Shown: positions 1 to 8,687 of the stretch, in pieces
Position numbering within the stretch: the stretch's first letter is position 1
How the letters are laid out: each line of letters starts with the position of its first letter
Assembly: GCA_013215295.1 (NCBI GenBank)
Contig: JABSOZ010000028.1
Location: 1-44,772, forward strand
Direction of reading: 5' to 3'
Length of the DNA stretch: 44,772 nt
Source of the DNA: Colwellia sp.
Lineage (GTDB): Bacteria; Pseudomonadota; Gammaproteobacteria; Enterobacterales; Alteromonadaceae
Notes under the pieces: model-generated
What the model saw: only the letters and a program-made list of their open reading frames with translations
Database searches by the model: none
What the model was told of the DNA's origin: nothing
Position numbers and translations under genes: made by a program

Positions 1-1178
1 GCCAACGTGGCGCGGGTATGGGGGGTGGACACGATGAACGTGAACAAACCCTTAACCAGATGTTAGTTGAAATGGATGGTTTTGAAGGTAATGAAGGCGT
101 TATCGTTATTGCCGCCACTAACCGTCCTGATGTATTAGATCCAGCTTTATTACGTCCTGGTCGTTTTGACCGTCAAGTAACCGTTGGCTTACCTGATATT
201 CGTGGTCGCGAGCAAATCTTAAAAGTACATATGCGCAAAGTCCCTTTAGGTGACGATGTTAAAGCATCGGTTATTGCACGTGGTACACCGGGTATGTCTG
301 GTGCTGACTTAGCAAATTTAGTGAACGAAGCTGCATTGTTTGCTGCACGTTCAGACCGTCGTACTGTTTCAATGGATGAGTTTGAAAAAGCTAAAGACAA
401 AATTTTAATGGGTGCTGAACGTCGTTCAATGGTCATGAGCGAAGATGAAAAAGCTATGACAGCTTATCATGAAGCAGGTCATGCAATCGTTGGTCGTTTA
501 GTTCCTGATCATGACCCCGTGTATAAAGTGAGTATTATCCCTCGTGGTCGCTCTTTAGGTGTAACTATGTATTTACCAGAGCATGACAGGTTTAGTCATA
601 GTAAACAGCACTTAGAAAGCAATATTTCGTCACTTTACGGTGGTCGTATTGCCGAAGATATGATTTACGGTTTTGAAAAAGTGTCTACGGGTGCATCTAA
701 CGATATTGAACGTGCGACTCAACTTGCTCGTAAAATGGTAACTCAATGGGGCTTCTCACAAAAATTAGGTCCAATGCTATTTGCTGAAGAAGAGGGTGAA
801 GTGTTCTTAGGCCGAACTTCATCGAAATCATTAAATATGTCTGATGATACTGCAAAAGCCATTGATATTGAAATCAAAGTGTTTATAGATCGTAACTATC
901 AACGAGCTGAAAAAATATTAAATGAAAATCGTGATATTTTAGAATCAATGAAAGAAGCGTTAATGCATTATGAAACAATTGATGCTAAACAAATTGATGA
1001 CTTAATGGAGCGTAGAGAAGTTCGTGCTCCAATGGCTGAATGGGATAACCACTCAAAGTCAAAAAAGCCACCAAAATCTGACAACAATGCATCTTCTGAT
1101 GAAAAAGAAGATAGCACTGAAAAGAAAGAACAAGCTGCGCCTGACCTAGATAAACCAACAGACGCATCTACTGACTAA
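1..1178 (+). CDS. ftsH: ATP-dependent zinc metalloprotease FtsH (C-terminal part)
   Basis: Membrane-bound AAA+ protease that degrades misassembled membrane proteins and short-lived regulators. The window starts inside the gene; the frame is open from base 3, so the 5' part (two membrane segments, Walker A) is missing. Counting from the ATG at 18, the AAA second region of homology is visible ([20 protein letters not shown], about 33-52). The zinc site HEAGH is at 151-155 and the downstream segment [11 protein letters not shown] carries the third zinc ligand Asp. The C-terminal region up to [13 protein letters not shown] is close to enterobacterial FtsH, followed by a charged tail rich in Lys, Asp and Ser. 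A hairpin terminator follows the stop, so folP probably has its own promoter. Identity is certain. Confidence 0.97.
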   Translation, partial: QRGAGMGGGHDEREQTLNQMLVEMDGFEGNEGVIVIAATNRPDVLDPALLRPGRFDRQVTVGLPDIRGREQILKVHMRKVPLGDDVKASVIARGTPGMSGADLANLVNEAALFAARSDRRTVSMDEFEKAKDKILMGAERRSMVMSEDEKAMTAYHEAGHAIVGRLVPDHDPVYKVSIIPRGRSLGVTMYLPEHDRFSHSKQHLESNISSLYGGRIAEDMIYGFEKVSTGASNDIERATQLARKMVTQWGFSQKLGPMLFAEEEGEVFLGRTSSKSLNMSDDTAKAIDIEIKVFIDRNYQRAEKILNENRDILESMKEALMHYETIDAKQIDDLMERREVRAPMAEWDNHSKSKKPPKSDNNASSDEKEDSTEKKEQAAPDLDKPTDASTD

Positions 1179-1194
1179 CAGTTCAGTAATATAT

Positions 1195-1222
1195 AAAGCC
1201 TCGCCTGTCGAGGCTTTATTTT
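1195..1222 (+). terminator. Intrinsic terminator after ftsH
   Basis: Perfect stem AAAGCCTCG / CGAGGCTTT with a 5-base loop (1195-1217), followed by TATTTTAT. It lies 17 bases after the ftsH stop and separates it from folP. Confidence 0.85.
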
Positions 1223-1312
1223 ATAAAAGCTAATTGATTTTCAATAATAAGTTAGCTTTCATAAAATAATAATATATTTACTGTTAAGCATAAAACTATA
1301 AAGAGTTCACCC

Positions 1313-2149
1313 TTGTTAAAAAATTTATGTTGCGGTAAGAATTCCCTTAATATTGAATTACCGCAAGTAATGGGGATATTAAATGTTACCCCTGATTCTT
1401 TTTCTGATGGCGGAAAGTTTTCTCGCATTGATATTGCATTAAAGCAAGCAGAGCAAATGATAGGCGATGGCGCTACTATTATTGATATTGGTGGTGAGTC
1501 TACGCGTCCTGGTGCTAAAGACGTTTCTGAACAAGATGAATTAGCACGAGTTATCCCCGTTTTAGTAGCAATCAAAAAACGTTTTAATACCATTGTTTCT
1601 ATTGATACCAGTAAAGCCAATGTTATGTCGGAAGCTATTAATCACGGCGCTGGAATAATTAACGACGTTAGAGCATTACAAAACGAAGGTTGTTTGCATG
1701 TCGTCGCACAAAGTACTGATATCGCCATATGCTTAATGCATATGCAGGGGCTGCCAAGAACAATGCAACACAAACCTCAATATCAGGATCTCATTAGCGA
1801 TATCAAAATCTTTTTTGAGCAGCGTATTTTCGCATGCCAGCAAGTAGGGATCTCTTCGTCACGACTCATATTGGATCCGGGCTTTGGCTTTGGAAAGTCG
1901 CTAGATCAAAATTATAGTTTACTGGCTAAAATGAAAGAATTTCGATCATTGAATTTACCTATACTCGCTGGCCTTTCAAGAAAGTCGATGATCGGTAATC
2001 TACTCAATCGCGAGGTGAACGAACGTCTCGCGGGAAGTTTAGCGACTGCCATTATTGCGGCTCAACAAGGCGCTCAAATTATTCGAGTTCATGATGTCAA
2101 AGAAACTGTCGACGTATTAAAAGTATTACAAGCAACAATTACAAATTAA
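1313..2149 (+). CDS. folP: Dihydropteroate synthase
   Basis: Condenses 6-hydroxymethyl-7,8-dihydropterin diphosphate with p-aminobenzoate in folate synthesis; the sulfonamide target. The 278-aa product has the family signatures MGILNVTPDSFSDGG (20-34) and IDIGGESTRPGA (57-68), and the GLSRKSMIG loop lies toward the C-terminus. A TTG start at 1313 is used because no ATG or GTG lies in frame before the first signature, an in-frame stop occurs at 1262, and an AAAGAG ribosome site sits just upstream. The position between ftsH and glmM is the classic gammaproteobacterial order. Length and motifs are normal. Confidence 0.95.
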   Translation: MLKNLCCGKNSLNIELPQVMGILNVTPDSFSDGGKFSRIDIALKQAEQMIGDGATIIDIGGESTRPGAKDVSEQDELARVIPVLVAIKKRFNTIVSIDTSKANVMSEAINHGAGIINDVRALQNEGCLHVVAQSTDIAICLMHMQGLPRTMQHKPQYQDLISDIKIFFEQRIFACQQVGISSSRLILDPGFGFGKSLDQNYSLLAKMKEFRSLNLPILAGLSRKSMIGNLLNREVNERLAGSLATAIIAAQQGAQIIRVHDVKETVDVLKVLQATITN

Positions 2150-2191
2150 CCAATCAACGTACCAATTAAGAATAAATAAAGGACAAATAAA

Positions 2192-3529
2192 GTGTCAGAA
2201 AGAAGATATTTTGGAACAGATGGTATACGTGGCTTAGTTGGCCAATATCCAATAACCGCAGAATTTGTTATGAAATTAGGTTACGCCGCAGGTCGTGTAC
2301 TTGCAGCACAGGGTACTAAAAAAGTACTCATAGGTAAAGATACCCGTATTTCTGGCTATATGCTTGAATCAGCTTTAGAAGCTGGCTTTTCAGCTGCTGG
2401 TATTGATATTGGTTTGTTAGGGCCTATGCCTACGCCAGGTATTGCCTATTTAACAAAAACTTTTCGTGCTGAAGCCGGTATCGTGATCAGTGCTTCTCAC
2501 AATCCATTTTATGATAATGGAATAAAGTTTTTCTCACAAAATGGTGAAAAACTCCCTGATGCCGTAGAGCTTGCTATTGAGGCTGAATTAGATAACCCAA
2601 TGGGGTGTGTAGACTCGGCAAACCTAGGAAAAGCAACACGAATTGAAGATGCTGCTGGCCGTTATATAGAGTTTTGTAAAAGTAACTTTCCCAGCCATTT
2701 CTCACTGAAAGATTTTAAAATTGTCGTTGATTGTGCTCACGGAGCAACTTACCACATAGCCCCTAATGTATTTCGTGAATTAGGTGCTCAAGTGATTGAA
2801 ATAGGTACAGCGCCTAATGGTACGAATATTAATGATGGCTGTGGAGCAACCTCTATGGATGCCATCAGTAAAGCAGTTGTTGAGCATAACGCTGACTTAG
2901 GTATTGCCTTAGATGGCGATGGCGACCGTCTGATGATGGTTGATCACACAGGCTATGTTCTTGATGGCGATGAATGCGTCTACGTTATCGCATCAAATGA
3001 CCTAAAAAATGGTACTATTCGTGGCGGTGTCGTTGGCACACTAATGAGTAATATGGGGCTTGAAATAGCGCTTGCTGACATGGGCATTCCTTTTGCGCGT
3101 AGTAAAGTGGGAGACCGTTATGTCATGGAAATGCTTAATAAAAAGGGCTGGAAACTTGGAGCTGAAAATTCTGGTCATGTTATCAACCTAAACCATACTT
3201 CAACGGGTGATGGTATTATTGCTGCGTTAAACGTATTAACAGCGATTTGTAGTGGCGATAAAAACCTTAATGAACTTCGCCAAGGCATGAAAAAATTACC
3301 CCAAATACTGGTTAATGTTGGGTTTACTGGTGATAACGATCCACTAACCGCGCAAAACGTTGTTGCTGCTGTTCATTCGGTTAATGGAAAATTGAATGGG
3401 CGTGGTCGTGTATTATTGCGAAAATCAGGCACTGAACCTTTGATCCGAGTAATGGTGGAAGGTCCTGAGTTACAGGAAGTTACCGACTTAGCGAATGAAA
3501 TTGCAGACGCAGTAAAAAGTGCTTGTTAA
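2192..3529 (+). CDS. glmM: Phosphoglucosamine mutase
   Basis: Interconverts glucosamine-6-P and glucosamine-1-P on the route to UDP-GlcNAc for peptidoglycan and LPS. It has 445 aa, the usual length. [10 protein letters not shown] is at the N-terminus, and the phospho-serine loop [10 protein letters not shown] places the active serine at residue 102, as in E. coli GlmM. The metal-binding loop [13 protein letters not shown] and the C-terminal phosphate-binding [12 protein letters not shown] are all present. The start is GTG at 2192, preceded by AAAGGA at 2177-2182. It lies 42 bp after folP on the same strand and is probably cotranscribed with it. Confidence 0.97.
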   Translation: MSERRYFGTDGIRGLVGQYPITAEFVMKLGYAAGRVLAAQGTKKVLIGKDTRISGYMLESALEAGFSAAGIDIGLLGPMPTPGIAYLTKTFRAEAGIVISASHNPFYDNGIKFFSQNGEKLPDAVELAIEAELDNPMGCVDSANLGKATRIEDAAGRYIEFCKSNFPSHFSLKDFKIVVDCAHGATYHIAPNVFRELGAQVIEIGTAPNGTNINDGCGATSMDAISKAVVEHNADLGIALDGDGDRLMMVDHTGYVLDGDECVYVIASNDLKNGTIRGGVVGTLMSNMGLEIALADMGIPFARSKVGDRYVMEMLNKKGWKLGAENSGHVINLNHTSTGDGIIAALNVLTAICSGDKNLNELRQGMKKLPQILVNVGFTGDNDPLTAQNVVAAVHSVNGKLNGRGRVLLRKSGTEPLIRVMVEGPELQEVTDLANEIADAVKSAC

Positions 3530-3566
3530 TTAGAAAACTGACCATCCGGTGGAATTATAAGCAAAT

Positions 3567-3602
3567 GAACAAGATATTAAGTTAAACACTTGTATCTTGT
3601 TC
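3567..3602 (+). other. Stem-loop in the glmM-tpiA spacer
   Basis: Perfect 10-bp inverted repeat GAACAAGATA (3567-3576) / TATCTTGTTC (3593-3602) with a 16-base loop, 42 bases before the tpiA start. No T-run follows, so it is not a standard terminator. It could be an mRNA-processing or leader hairpin, or an operator. Confidence 0.5.
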
Positions 3603-3644
3603 GTAGGTTAGTTAATATCTCGCCGCTTTAATTAGGAAAGATAA

Positions 3645-4415
3645 ATGAATAGACAAGCAATAGTAGCAGCAAACTGGAAAATGAATGGCAGTTTGTCGCT
3701 TATAAAAGAAATGATTTCAGGGTTAAATAGTGTCAAACTCGCTGAAAATGTTGACATCGTTGTTTGTCCTGCTTCTCCTTTTTTATCAGCATTTGCAATT
3801 AGTGCTGAAAATGCACATTTACAACCTAATATTCATTTAGGTGCTCAAAATGTAAGTGAGCATAAAAGCGGAGCATATACTGGCGAAGTATCAACAGATA
3901 TGCTCAAGGAAGTTTCTGTAAACTATGTTATTGTAGGACACTCTGAACGAAGAAGTCTTTATAAAGAAACAAGTACACAAGTTGCTCATAAAGTGAAATC
4001 TGTACTAGATGCTGGTTTAACGCCTATTTTGTGCATCGGTGAAAGTGAAGATGAAAGGACCGCAGAGCAAACTGATACAGTACTCGCTTCGCAATTGCAG
4101 CCAGTAATTGATGAAATAGGTATAGAAAAATTTAATGATGTTGTTATTGCTTATGAGCCTGTATGGGCTATTGGTACAGGAAAAACAGCATCACCTGAAA
4201 TGGCACAAGCAACACACTCATTTATTCGACAATTTTTAGCAAATGCAGATAAAATTATCGCGAATAAAGTGCCATTATTATACGGTGGTAGCGTAAATGC
4301 TGCTAACTGTGAAGAATTATTTGCACAAACTGATATTGACGGTGGTCTTATCGGTGGTGCTAGTTTAAAAGTCGACGAATTTAAAATAATTTGCTCGTCA
4401 GCCAAAGGATCTTAA
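3645..4415 (+). CDS. tpiA: Triosephosphate isomerase
   Basis: Glycolytic enzyme interconverting dihydroxyacetone phosphate and glyceraldehyde-3-phosphate. It has 256 aa, normal for the family. Catalytic residues are visible: Lys12 in AANWKMNG, His99 in VIVGHSERR and Glu171 in AYEPVWAIGTG. The phosphate-binding loop LLYGGSV lies near the C-terminus. The ATG at 3645 has AGGAAAG just upstream. The stop is one base from the secG start, so tpiA and secG are very probably one transcript. Confidence 0.98.
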   Translation: MNRQAIVAANWKMNGSLSLIKEMISGLNSVKLAENVDIVVCPASPFLSAFAISAENAHLQPNIHLGAQNVSEHKSGAYTGEVSTDMLKEVSVNYVIVGHSERRSLYKETSTQVAHKVKSVLDAGLTPILCIGESEDERTAEQTDTVLASQLQPVIDEIGIEKFNDVVIAYEPVWAIGTGKTASPEMAQATHSFIRQFLANADKIIANKVPLLYGGSVNAANCEELFAQTDIDGGLIGGASLKVDEFKIICSSAKGS

Positions 4416-4416
4416 A

Positions 4417-4812
4417 ATGTTGTATCAATCGTTAATTATCGCTTATTTAATAGTTTCAATTTGTTTAATTGGTTTAGTACTCATTCAACAAGGTAAAGGC
4501 GCAGATATGGGCGCATCTTTTGGAGCTGGTTCATCAGCAACTATATTCGGTTCAAGTGGTTCAGGTAACTTTTTAACAAAAGCGACTACTTGGTTAGCGA
4601 TTGCTTTCTTTGTTATTAGTTTAGTTTTAGGTAACTTAACGGCAAACAAAATTAAGTCTACTGACGAATGGAACAACTTGAATACACCCGTTGAACAAAC
4701 TATCCCAGGTGACTCTTCAATCCCTACTGATAGTCTTGAACCAAAATCAATAGAAAATACAGATGTACCTGCAGCTACTGAAAAAGCAAGTGATAGCGAC
4801 GTACCAAATTAA
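4417..4812 (+). CDS. secG: Protein-export membrane protein SecG
   Basis: Small subunit of the SecYEG translocon in the inner membrane. The 131-aa product has two hydrophobic segments (about 4-24 and 51-71) around the typical loop GKGADMGASFGAGSSATIFG, then an acidic, Thr/Ser-rich tail longer than that of E. coli SecG. It starts one base after the tpiA stop, with its ribosome site (AAAGGAT) inside the tpiA 3' end. A tRNA-Leu follows, as in many gammaproteobacteria. Confidence 0.95.
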   Translation: MLYQSLIIAYLIVSICLIGLVLIQQGKGADMGASFGAGSSATIFGSSGSGNFLTKATTWLAIAFFVISLVLGNLTANKIKSTDEWNNLNTPVEQTIPGDSSIPTDSLEPKSIENTDVPAATEKASDSDVPN

Positions 4813-4846
4813 GTTAACTTATTTTCCTCAAAATATAAGTTAACTT
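4811..4846 (+). terminator. Hairpin after secG
   Basis: Inverted repeat AAGTTAACTTA (4811-4821) / TAAGTTAACTT (4836-4846) beginning at the secG stop. There is no long T-run, so terminator function is likely but not certain. Confidence 0.5.
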
Positions 4847-4876
4847 AATAAAACAGTTAGTATAGTTTAGTATTGC

Positions 4877-4961
4877 GCGGTTGTGGCGGAATTGGTAGAC
4901 GCGCCAGCTTGAGGGGCTGGTGACTTAGGTCGTGGGGGTTCAAGTCCCCCCAACCGCACCA
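4877..4961 (+). tRNA. tRNA-Leu (anticodon GAG)
   Basis: An 85-base cloverleaf with CCA encoded. The acceptor stem GCGGTTG pairs with CAACCGC. The anticodon stem CCAGC/GCTGG holds the loop TTGAGGG, giving anticodon GAG. A long variable arm of class II type follows, then the T arm GGGGG-TTCAAGT-CCCCC. A tyrosine integrase gene points at its 3' end, so this tRNA is the probable integration site. Confidence 0.97.
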
Positions 4962-4980
4962 CTAAACTTATATATAAAAC

Positions 4981-5007
4981 AAGAGCTTATTTAAGCTCTT
5001 TTTTTAT
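4981..5007. terminator. Bidirectional terminator between tRNA-Leu and the integrase
   Basis: Stem AAGAGCTT (4981-4988) / AAGCTCTT (4993-5000) with a 4-base loop and seven Ts after it on the plus strand. It lies at the convergent junction of the tRNA and the reverse-strand integrase and overlaps the end of the latter. Confidence 0.8.
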
Positions 5008-6273
5008 TTGGATCTTTCTTGGATCATTTAATGTATTTTGTTTCAGTTTTCTTGATACTTGAGCTGCCATATCAGGGACTTCTGATTCCATCCATCGACC
5101 ATAATGCTTTTCTAGCATCTTAATGGTACTGTGCCCCATTTGTTTTGCTATCCAGTTTAAGTTTACGCCCGCTGTAACAAGTTGGCTCCCATAAGTGTGT
5201 CGTGCTTGTCCTATACCTCGATAACATACACCTGATGCTTTACAGTGTGGCCTAACAAACATCTTATTGAATGTACTACTATCACTCCAAAAGTCTTTAG
5301 ACTTACTGCTAGTGAAAATAAACTGTAGATTTTTTTCATCAACTAATCGGTTATTTGCTTGGAGAACTTTTACTTTGAAAACTCTTAGGTTTTTTGTTTT
5401 TTGTTCTTTGTATTAGGTTTGATATAATTTCAAATGCATCGTCTAGCAGATCAATACAACGGTCACTACCATCATTTTTTGTACTAGCAAAAACACCTTT
5501 TACTACACTTCGTTTGACATAAAGCTTTTTACTTTCTAAATCAACATCACACCGTGAGATCGCTAAAAGCTCGGAAGGACGTAGACCTGTCCAACAGGCA
5601 AACGCTAAGGCATCTCTTTCTATTAAACGTTCAGTGTTAGTTTCGAGAATTTCGATATTTCTTTCTGTGTAAATGGATCAGCATTATCAGTGTGTTCTTT
5701 CTTTGGGTTCTTTACCATATTCATAGGGTTGACAGTTAATAGCTCATCTTCTATTGCATAACGAAAAGCAGCCCTTAACGGTGTAAGTACCTCACATATA
5801 GTTTTGTTTGATAGGTGCATCAAATTGGTATTAATCAATTGTTTTATATCAGATACTTTTATTTTTGTCATGCAACGTACGCCCAAGGCAGGTCTAATGT
5901 ATTTATCTGTTCTACAGGTATTATGTTGGTGAGTCATTGGACGATTGTTAACCTTTGAGTCAGCTAGGAACTTATCTAAATATATATTTAATGGTATGGT
6001 TTGATCACTAACACCACTGCTGATAATTGCTAAAGAAGTTTTAGAATTAGGGAACGTAGTAATGTAACTAAATTTACCAATCTCAATATTATGTAAGATA
6101 GCCATCCGTTTATTAGCTGCTGATTTTATATTGTTTTTTGTCAGTTCAACATTTTTCAGTGTCTCTGTGCAACGCTTGCCTTTATACATAAACGACAATC
6201 GTATTGATTTTCCGTGTATTGTTACACCTTTGAATTTTCCAGTTACTATTTTTGCTTCATCTATACTTAGCAT
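4987..6273 (-). pseudogene. Tyrosine recombinase (site-specific integrase), two frameshifts
   Basis: Integrase of a tRNA-targeted element. The N-terminal part (6273 down to about 5640) holds an arm-type domain and a SAM-like core-binding domain. A frame change near 5650 leads into FACWTGLRPSELLAISR, which holds the first catalytic Arg. A second change in the A/T-rich stretch near 5385-5400 leads into the C-terminal part with ARHTYGSQ, KQMGHSTIKM and the tyrosine motif HYGRW. Read across both shifts the protein would be about 429 aa, a normal size. As written it is broken. Both shifts sit in AT-rich sequence, so a sequencing error should be excluded. Its ATG overlaps the end of the excisionase-like gene, so the two form an operon. 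Confidence 0.85.
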
Positions 6274-6476
6274 GAAGTGTCTCCTTCAATCCAACTATCA
6301 AGGTTTTCGAAATCCCACATTATTGACCCCACAGGATCTTTGATAAAGTGAATACCTTCTATAAATTTTCCTGCTTTTCTTCTGCCTTCAAGTTGGTCTC
6401 GAGTTAGACCTTTGAATGTTTCAATAACCCTGGGATGAACCCACCCTAGAGTTATTTTCAGACTTTGTGTTTTCAT
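6267..6476 (-). CDS. Excisionase-like DNA-binding protein
   Basis: A 69-aa basic protein just upstream of the integrase on the same strand, with its stop overlapping the integrase start (ATGCTAA). The pattern GLTRDQLEGRRKAGKFIEG, then HF..DPVGSIMWDFENLDSWIE, resembles the winged-helix putative excisionases seen next to integrases (DUF1233-like). The likely role is to steer recombination toward excision. The assignment rests on context plus pattern, without a profile search. Confidence 0.7.
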   Translation of the reverse strand: MKTQSLKITLGWVHPRVIETFKGLTRDQLEGRRKAGKFIEGIHFIKDPVGSIMWDFENLDSWIEGDTSC

Positions 6477-6869
6477 TATGATGTCCCTTTATTGTTAAAT
6501 AAAAATTTTCTATATTGAATTATTTAAGTATTAGCGGATTTCGCTACTTGTATCGCTTTCCTCAATTTCATGTGTCTATTTTATATAAGCTAAAAATATT
6601 CATACCATTGTTAGCCGTCTTTTTTAGGGGGTTTAGCGGTGGTTCATTCAAATTTTTGAATTTATTCACCATTTTATTAATAAAGTTTTACTTTTTTCGC
6701 CATAACATTTATTGGCTTTAGCTCATTGTGCATCTTAAAATTGCAGTTTCTCTATCGCTTTTTAACTCATTCAGTTTAAAAAGCGATAGGATAAGTACAA
6801 TTCCTATTTAAATGGTGGGATTCTTCATCATTTAAACTAAATTGCTACAGCTTGGACATCCCGGCCGGT
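6477..6869. other. Spacer with two inverted repeats
   Basis: No convincing gene. It contains a perfect 14-bp inverted repeat (6752-6765 with 6776-6789, arm CTATCGCTTTTTAA, 10-base loop) and a second repeat TTTAAATG (6807-6814) / CATTTAAA (6829-6836). They lie downstream of the reverse-strand gene ending at 6870 and upstream of the excisionase-like gene. They may end transcription or form part of the element's recombination region. Confidence 0.45.
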
Positions 6870-7199
6870 TTAATGAATTACAGGATTGATATCACTTCCA
6901 CATAGATTAAGACTCATCTGTTTATATGTTTCAAAATCATCCTTTTCGCTATCGTCAAATAGCTCTTCTAGTATTTCGTAGTTCAATTGCAATCTTTTAC
7001 TGTTGTTTATGATTTGAATTGATGTTTTAAAGGGCAATTTAGTTAATTGATGTATAACATGCGCGCGGTCATACTCGCCTTTGTCATCGATTTTAAATAA
7101 GTTGTTAAACGCGACTGGATTTCCATAACTTAGAATAGCTTTGAAAGCTTTCAATACTTTTTCTTCGATATCTGTGTTGGTCGGTGTAGATGTACTCAT
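6870..7199 (-). CDS. Hypothetical protein, 109 aa
   Basis: Not recognised. It is a soluble, acidic, mostly helical-looking protein with no signal peptide or membrane segment. The N-terminus is Thr/Ser-rich, followed by IEEKVLKAFKAILSYGNP. The ATG at 7199 follows AGAGGG at a usable distance. It lies 76 bp downstream of the next reverse-strand gene (7276-8025) and could share its transcript. It is a cargo gene of the integrated element by position only. Confidence 0.55.
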   Translation of the reverse strand: MSTSTPTNTDIEEKVLKAFKAILSYGNPVAFNNLFKIDDKGEYDRAHVIHQLTKLPFKTSIQIINNSKRLQLNYEILEELFDDSEKDDFETYKQMSLNLCGSDINPVIH

Positions 7200-7275
7200 G
7201 TCAGAGCCCTCTGTTTTTGGTGTTTGTTTACGTTACGAATAAACGCAACGTGTTTGCTTTATGATTTATTGATGT

Positions 7276-8025
7276 TTAATGAACAGCGTTTTTTGTTGCT
7301 GTATCGATGATTGAATTCATCGCATCAATACACTCATCAAAAGTCAGCACATCTGCAAATGAATCAAATTCCCAAATTAATTGATTAACATCCAAGTAAA
7401 AGGATTTGAGGGTTTTATCAATATTCAACATATAAATAGCGCATTCATGACTTGTCTTGATGTCCAGGGCCTGTTTCACCGCTATTCGAGGTCGTCGATA
7501 TCGAGCGAGATTACTGCATGAAAAATAGTTATCGTTGTAGAAATCGGTTAACACGATGTAGGTGGGACCTTCGTGCGTAAATATTTCAAAATCTATATAG
7601 GTATCCTGCTCCTTTTCATTTTTGTAGGTAGTCTTGACACCATATCGATATGGCAAGCCTACTTTTTTCATTTGAAGTGCTAACAAAAATTCAAAAATGC
7701 TTTCAAATTCACTTTCACTACACATGGGTAAGTTACTTAATTTTTCAAAACGTTTTCTATCTTCTATTGGTAATAAATCAGAACGTATTATTTTTTCTTC
7801 TAACTGGCTTAAATAGTTATTTAAATCGATATTTTCTGCCATTGATGATTTAGTGATGCCACCTGTATTATTTGCTGTATTTACGAGACTAAGCTTATCC
7901 AACTTGGTTTTTTTGAATTGATAGGAGTAGTTTGAGGTTATTTCTTCAATACCTTCTTTGTCGACCATTGCTTTTGTATTATCAAGGACTGTGTTTGCTG
8001 GTTGGTGTAATACGTTATTGTTCAT
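7276..8025 (-). CDS. Hypothetical protein, 249 aa
   Basis: Not recognised. A soluble protein with a low-complexity Asn/Thr-rich first 80 residues. The more ordered C-terminal half includes PYRYGVKTTYKNEKEQDTYI, FEIFTHEGPTYIVLTDFY and RRPRIAVKQALD. The ATG at 8025 has a good ribosome site (AAGGA, 6-7 bases upstream). It is transcribed away from the ftsZ-like gene across a 617-bp spacer and precedes the 109-aa gene. No catalytic motif is evident to me. Confidence 0.6.
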   Translation of the reverse strand: MNNNVLHQPANTVLDNTKAMVDKEGIEEITSNYSYQFKKTKLDKLSLVNTANNTGGITKSSMAENIDLNNYLSQLEEKIIRSDLLPIEDRKRFEKLSNLPMCSESEFESIFEFLLALQMKKVGLPYRYGVKTTYKNEKEQDTYIDFEIFTHEGPTYIVLTDFYNDNYFSCSNLARYRRPRIAVKQALDIKTSHECAIYMLNIDKTLKSFYLDVNQLIWEFDSFADVLTFDECIDAMNSIIDTATKNAVH

Positions 8026-8178
8026 AGGTATTCCTTATGTATAAAAAGAGGTTTAATCATTCATCTCTATTTAATAACGAATAGCGAAACGCGCAACTGT
8101 GATGATGTCGTTGTTAAAAGGCGTACAAAGCGGACATATTAGGGGAGGGTATATAAATCAGAAAATATGGTGATAGGC

Positions 8179-8319
8179 TTATTTTCTTGTAGAACTTTTT
8201 ATTCTTGAAAGTGGCGCGTACTCAAAAATCACATATCGTAGATGTTCATTCATACTTTGAATAACAGACATGACACTAACGTTGACTTTCACCTTTTTAG
8301 TACTGTTCATATTAGCCAT
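8179..8319 (-). CDS. Possible small protein, 46 aa
   Basis: Short reverse-strand frame from ATG at 8319, beginning MANMNSTKKVKVNVSVMSVI. It is basic, with no membrane segment. No clear ribosome site precedes it, so it may be chance. It lies in the spacer between two divergent genes of the element. Confidence 0.25.
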   Translation of the reverse strand: MANMNSTKKVKVNVSVMSVIQSMNEHLRYVIFEYAPLSRIKSSTRK

Positions 8320-8620
8320 TATTTACAGCAAAACTGCCTATAAATGTTCGCATAAAAAATTATATTAAGTGGCTGTCCCATCTTTCATCTTTAGCTAATC
8401 TAACGGTTTATTGTATTTGGATTATTGGCTGTTTGTTGTTAATGGAAGTATTACTCATGATAATGATGAGAGGAAGAAGCAACGTCGAGTGATAGTTAAC
8501 GCGCTGTTACTTCAAATGATACTTGTCAGCGTCACATCAATATTGTTTACTATTAAACTTTTAGTGCAGGACATATAAAGTAAGTCGTATTAACTTCATT
8601 ATATTTACAAAATCACTATA

Positions 8621-8639
8621 TGCGACACTTAATGTCGTA
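8621..8639 (+). promoter_or_regulatory. Putative operator upstream of ftsZ2, shared with the WYL regulator gene
   Basis: TGCGACACTTAATGTCGTA, an inverted repeat with core CGACA-N5-TGTCG. It lies 48 bases before the preferred ATG (8688) of the ftsZ-like gene. A copy identical at 17 of 19 bases occurs in the same orientation 45 bases before the WYL regulator start (24640-24658). No other full copy was noticed by eye. Confidence 0.6.
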
Positions 8640-8687
8640 TAGGTGGTTTATGCTGAGCTTATAGATTGGTGTTATAGGTTTAACAAA

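Noticed and set aside
4934-4961. Search for a second copy of the tRNA-Leu 3' end as the right attachment site
   Set aside because: Reading the rest of the window by eye gave no convincing repeat of the tRNA 3' end, so no right boundary is claimed.
6515-6721. 68-codon forward frame between excisionase and the 109-aa gene
   Set aside because: AT-rich, dominated by Phe/Leu/Tyr as random AT sequence gives, and no ribosome site.
8412-8577. Possible 55-aa membrane peptide from a TTG codon in the spacer upstream of ftsZ2
   Set aside because: The frame is open and has one hydrophobic stretch, but there is no ATG, no ribosome site and no family pattern.
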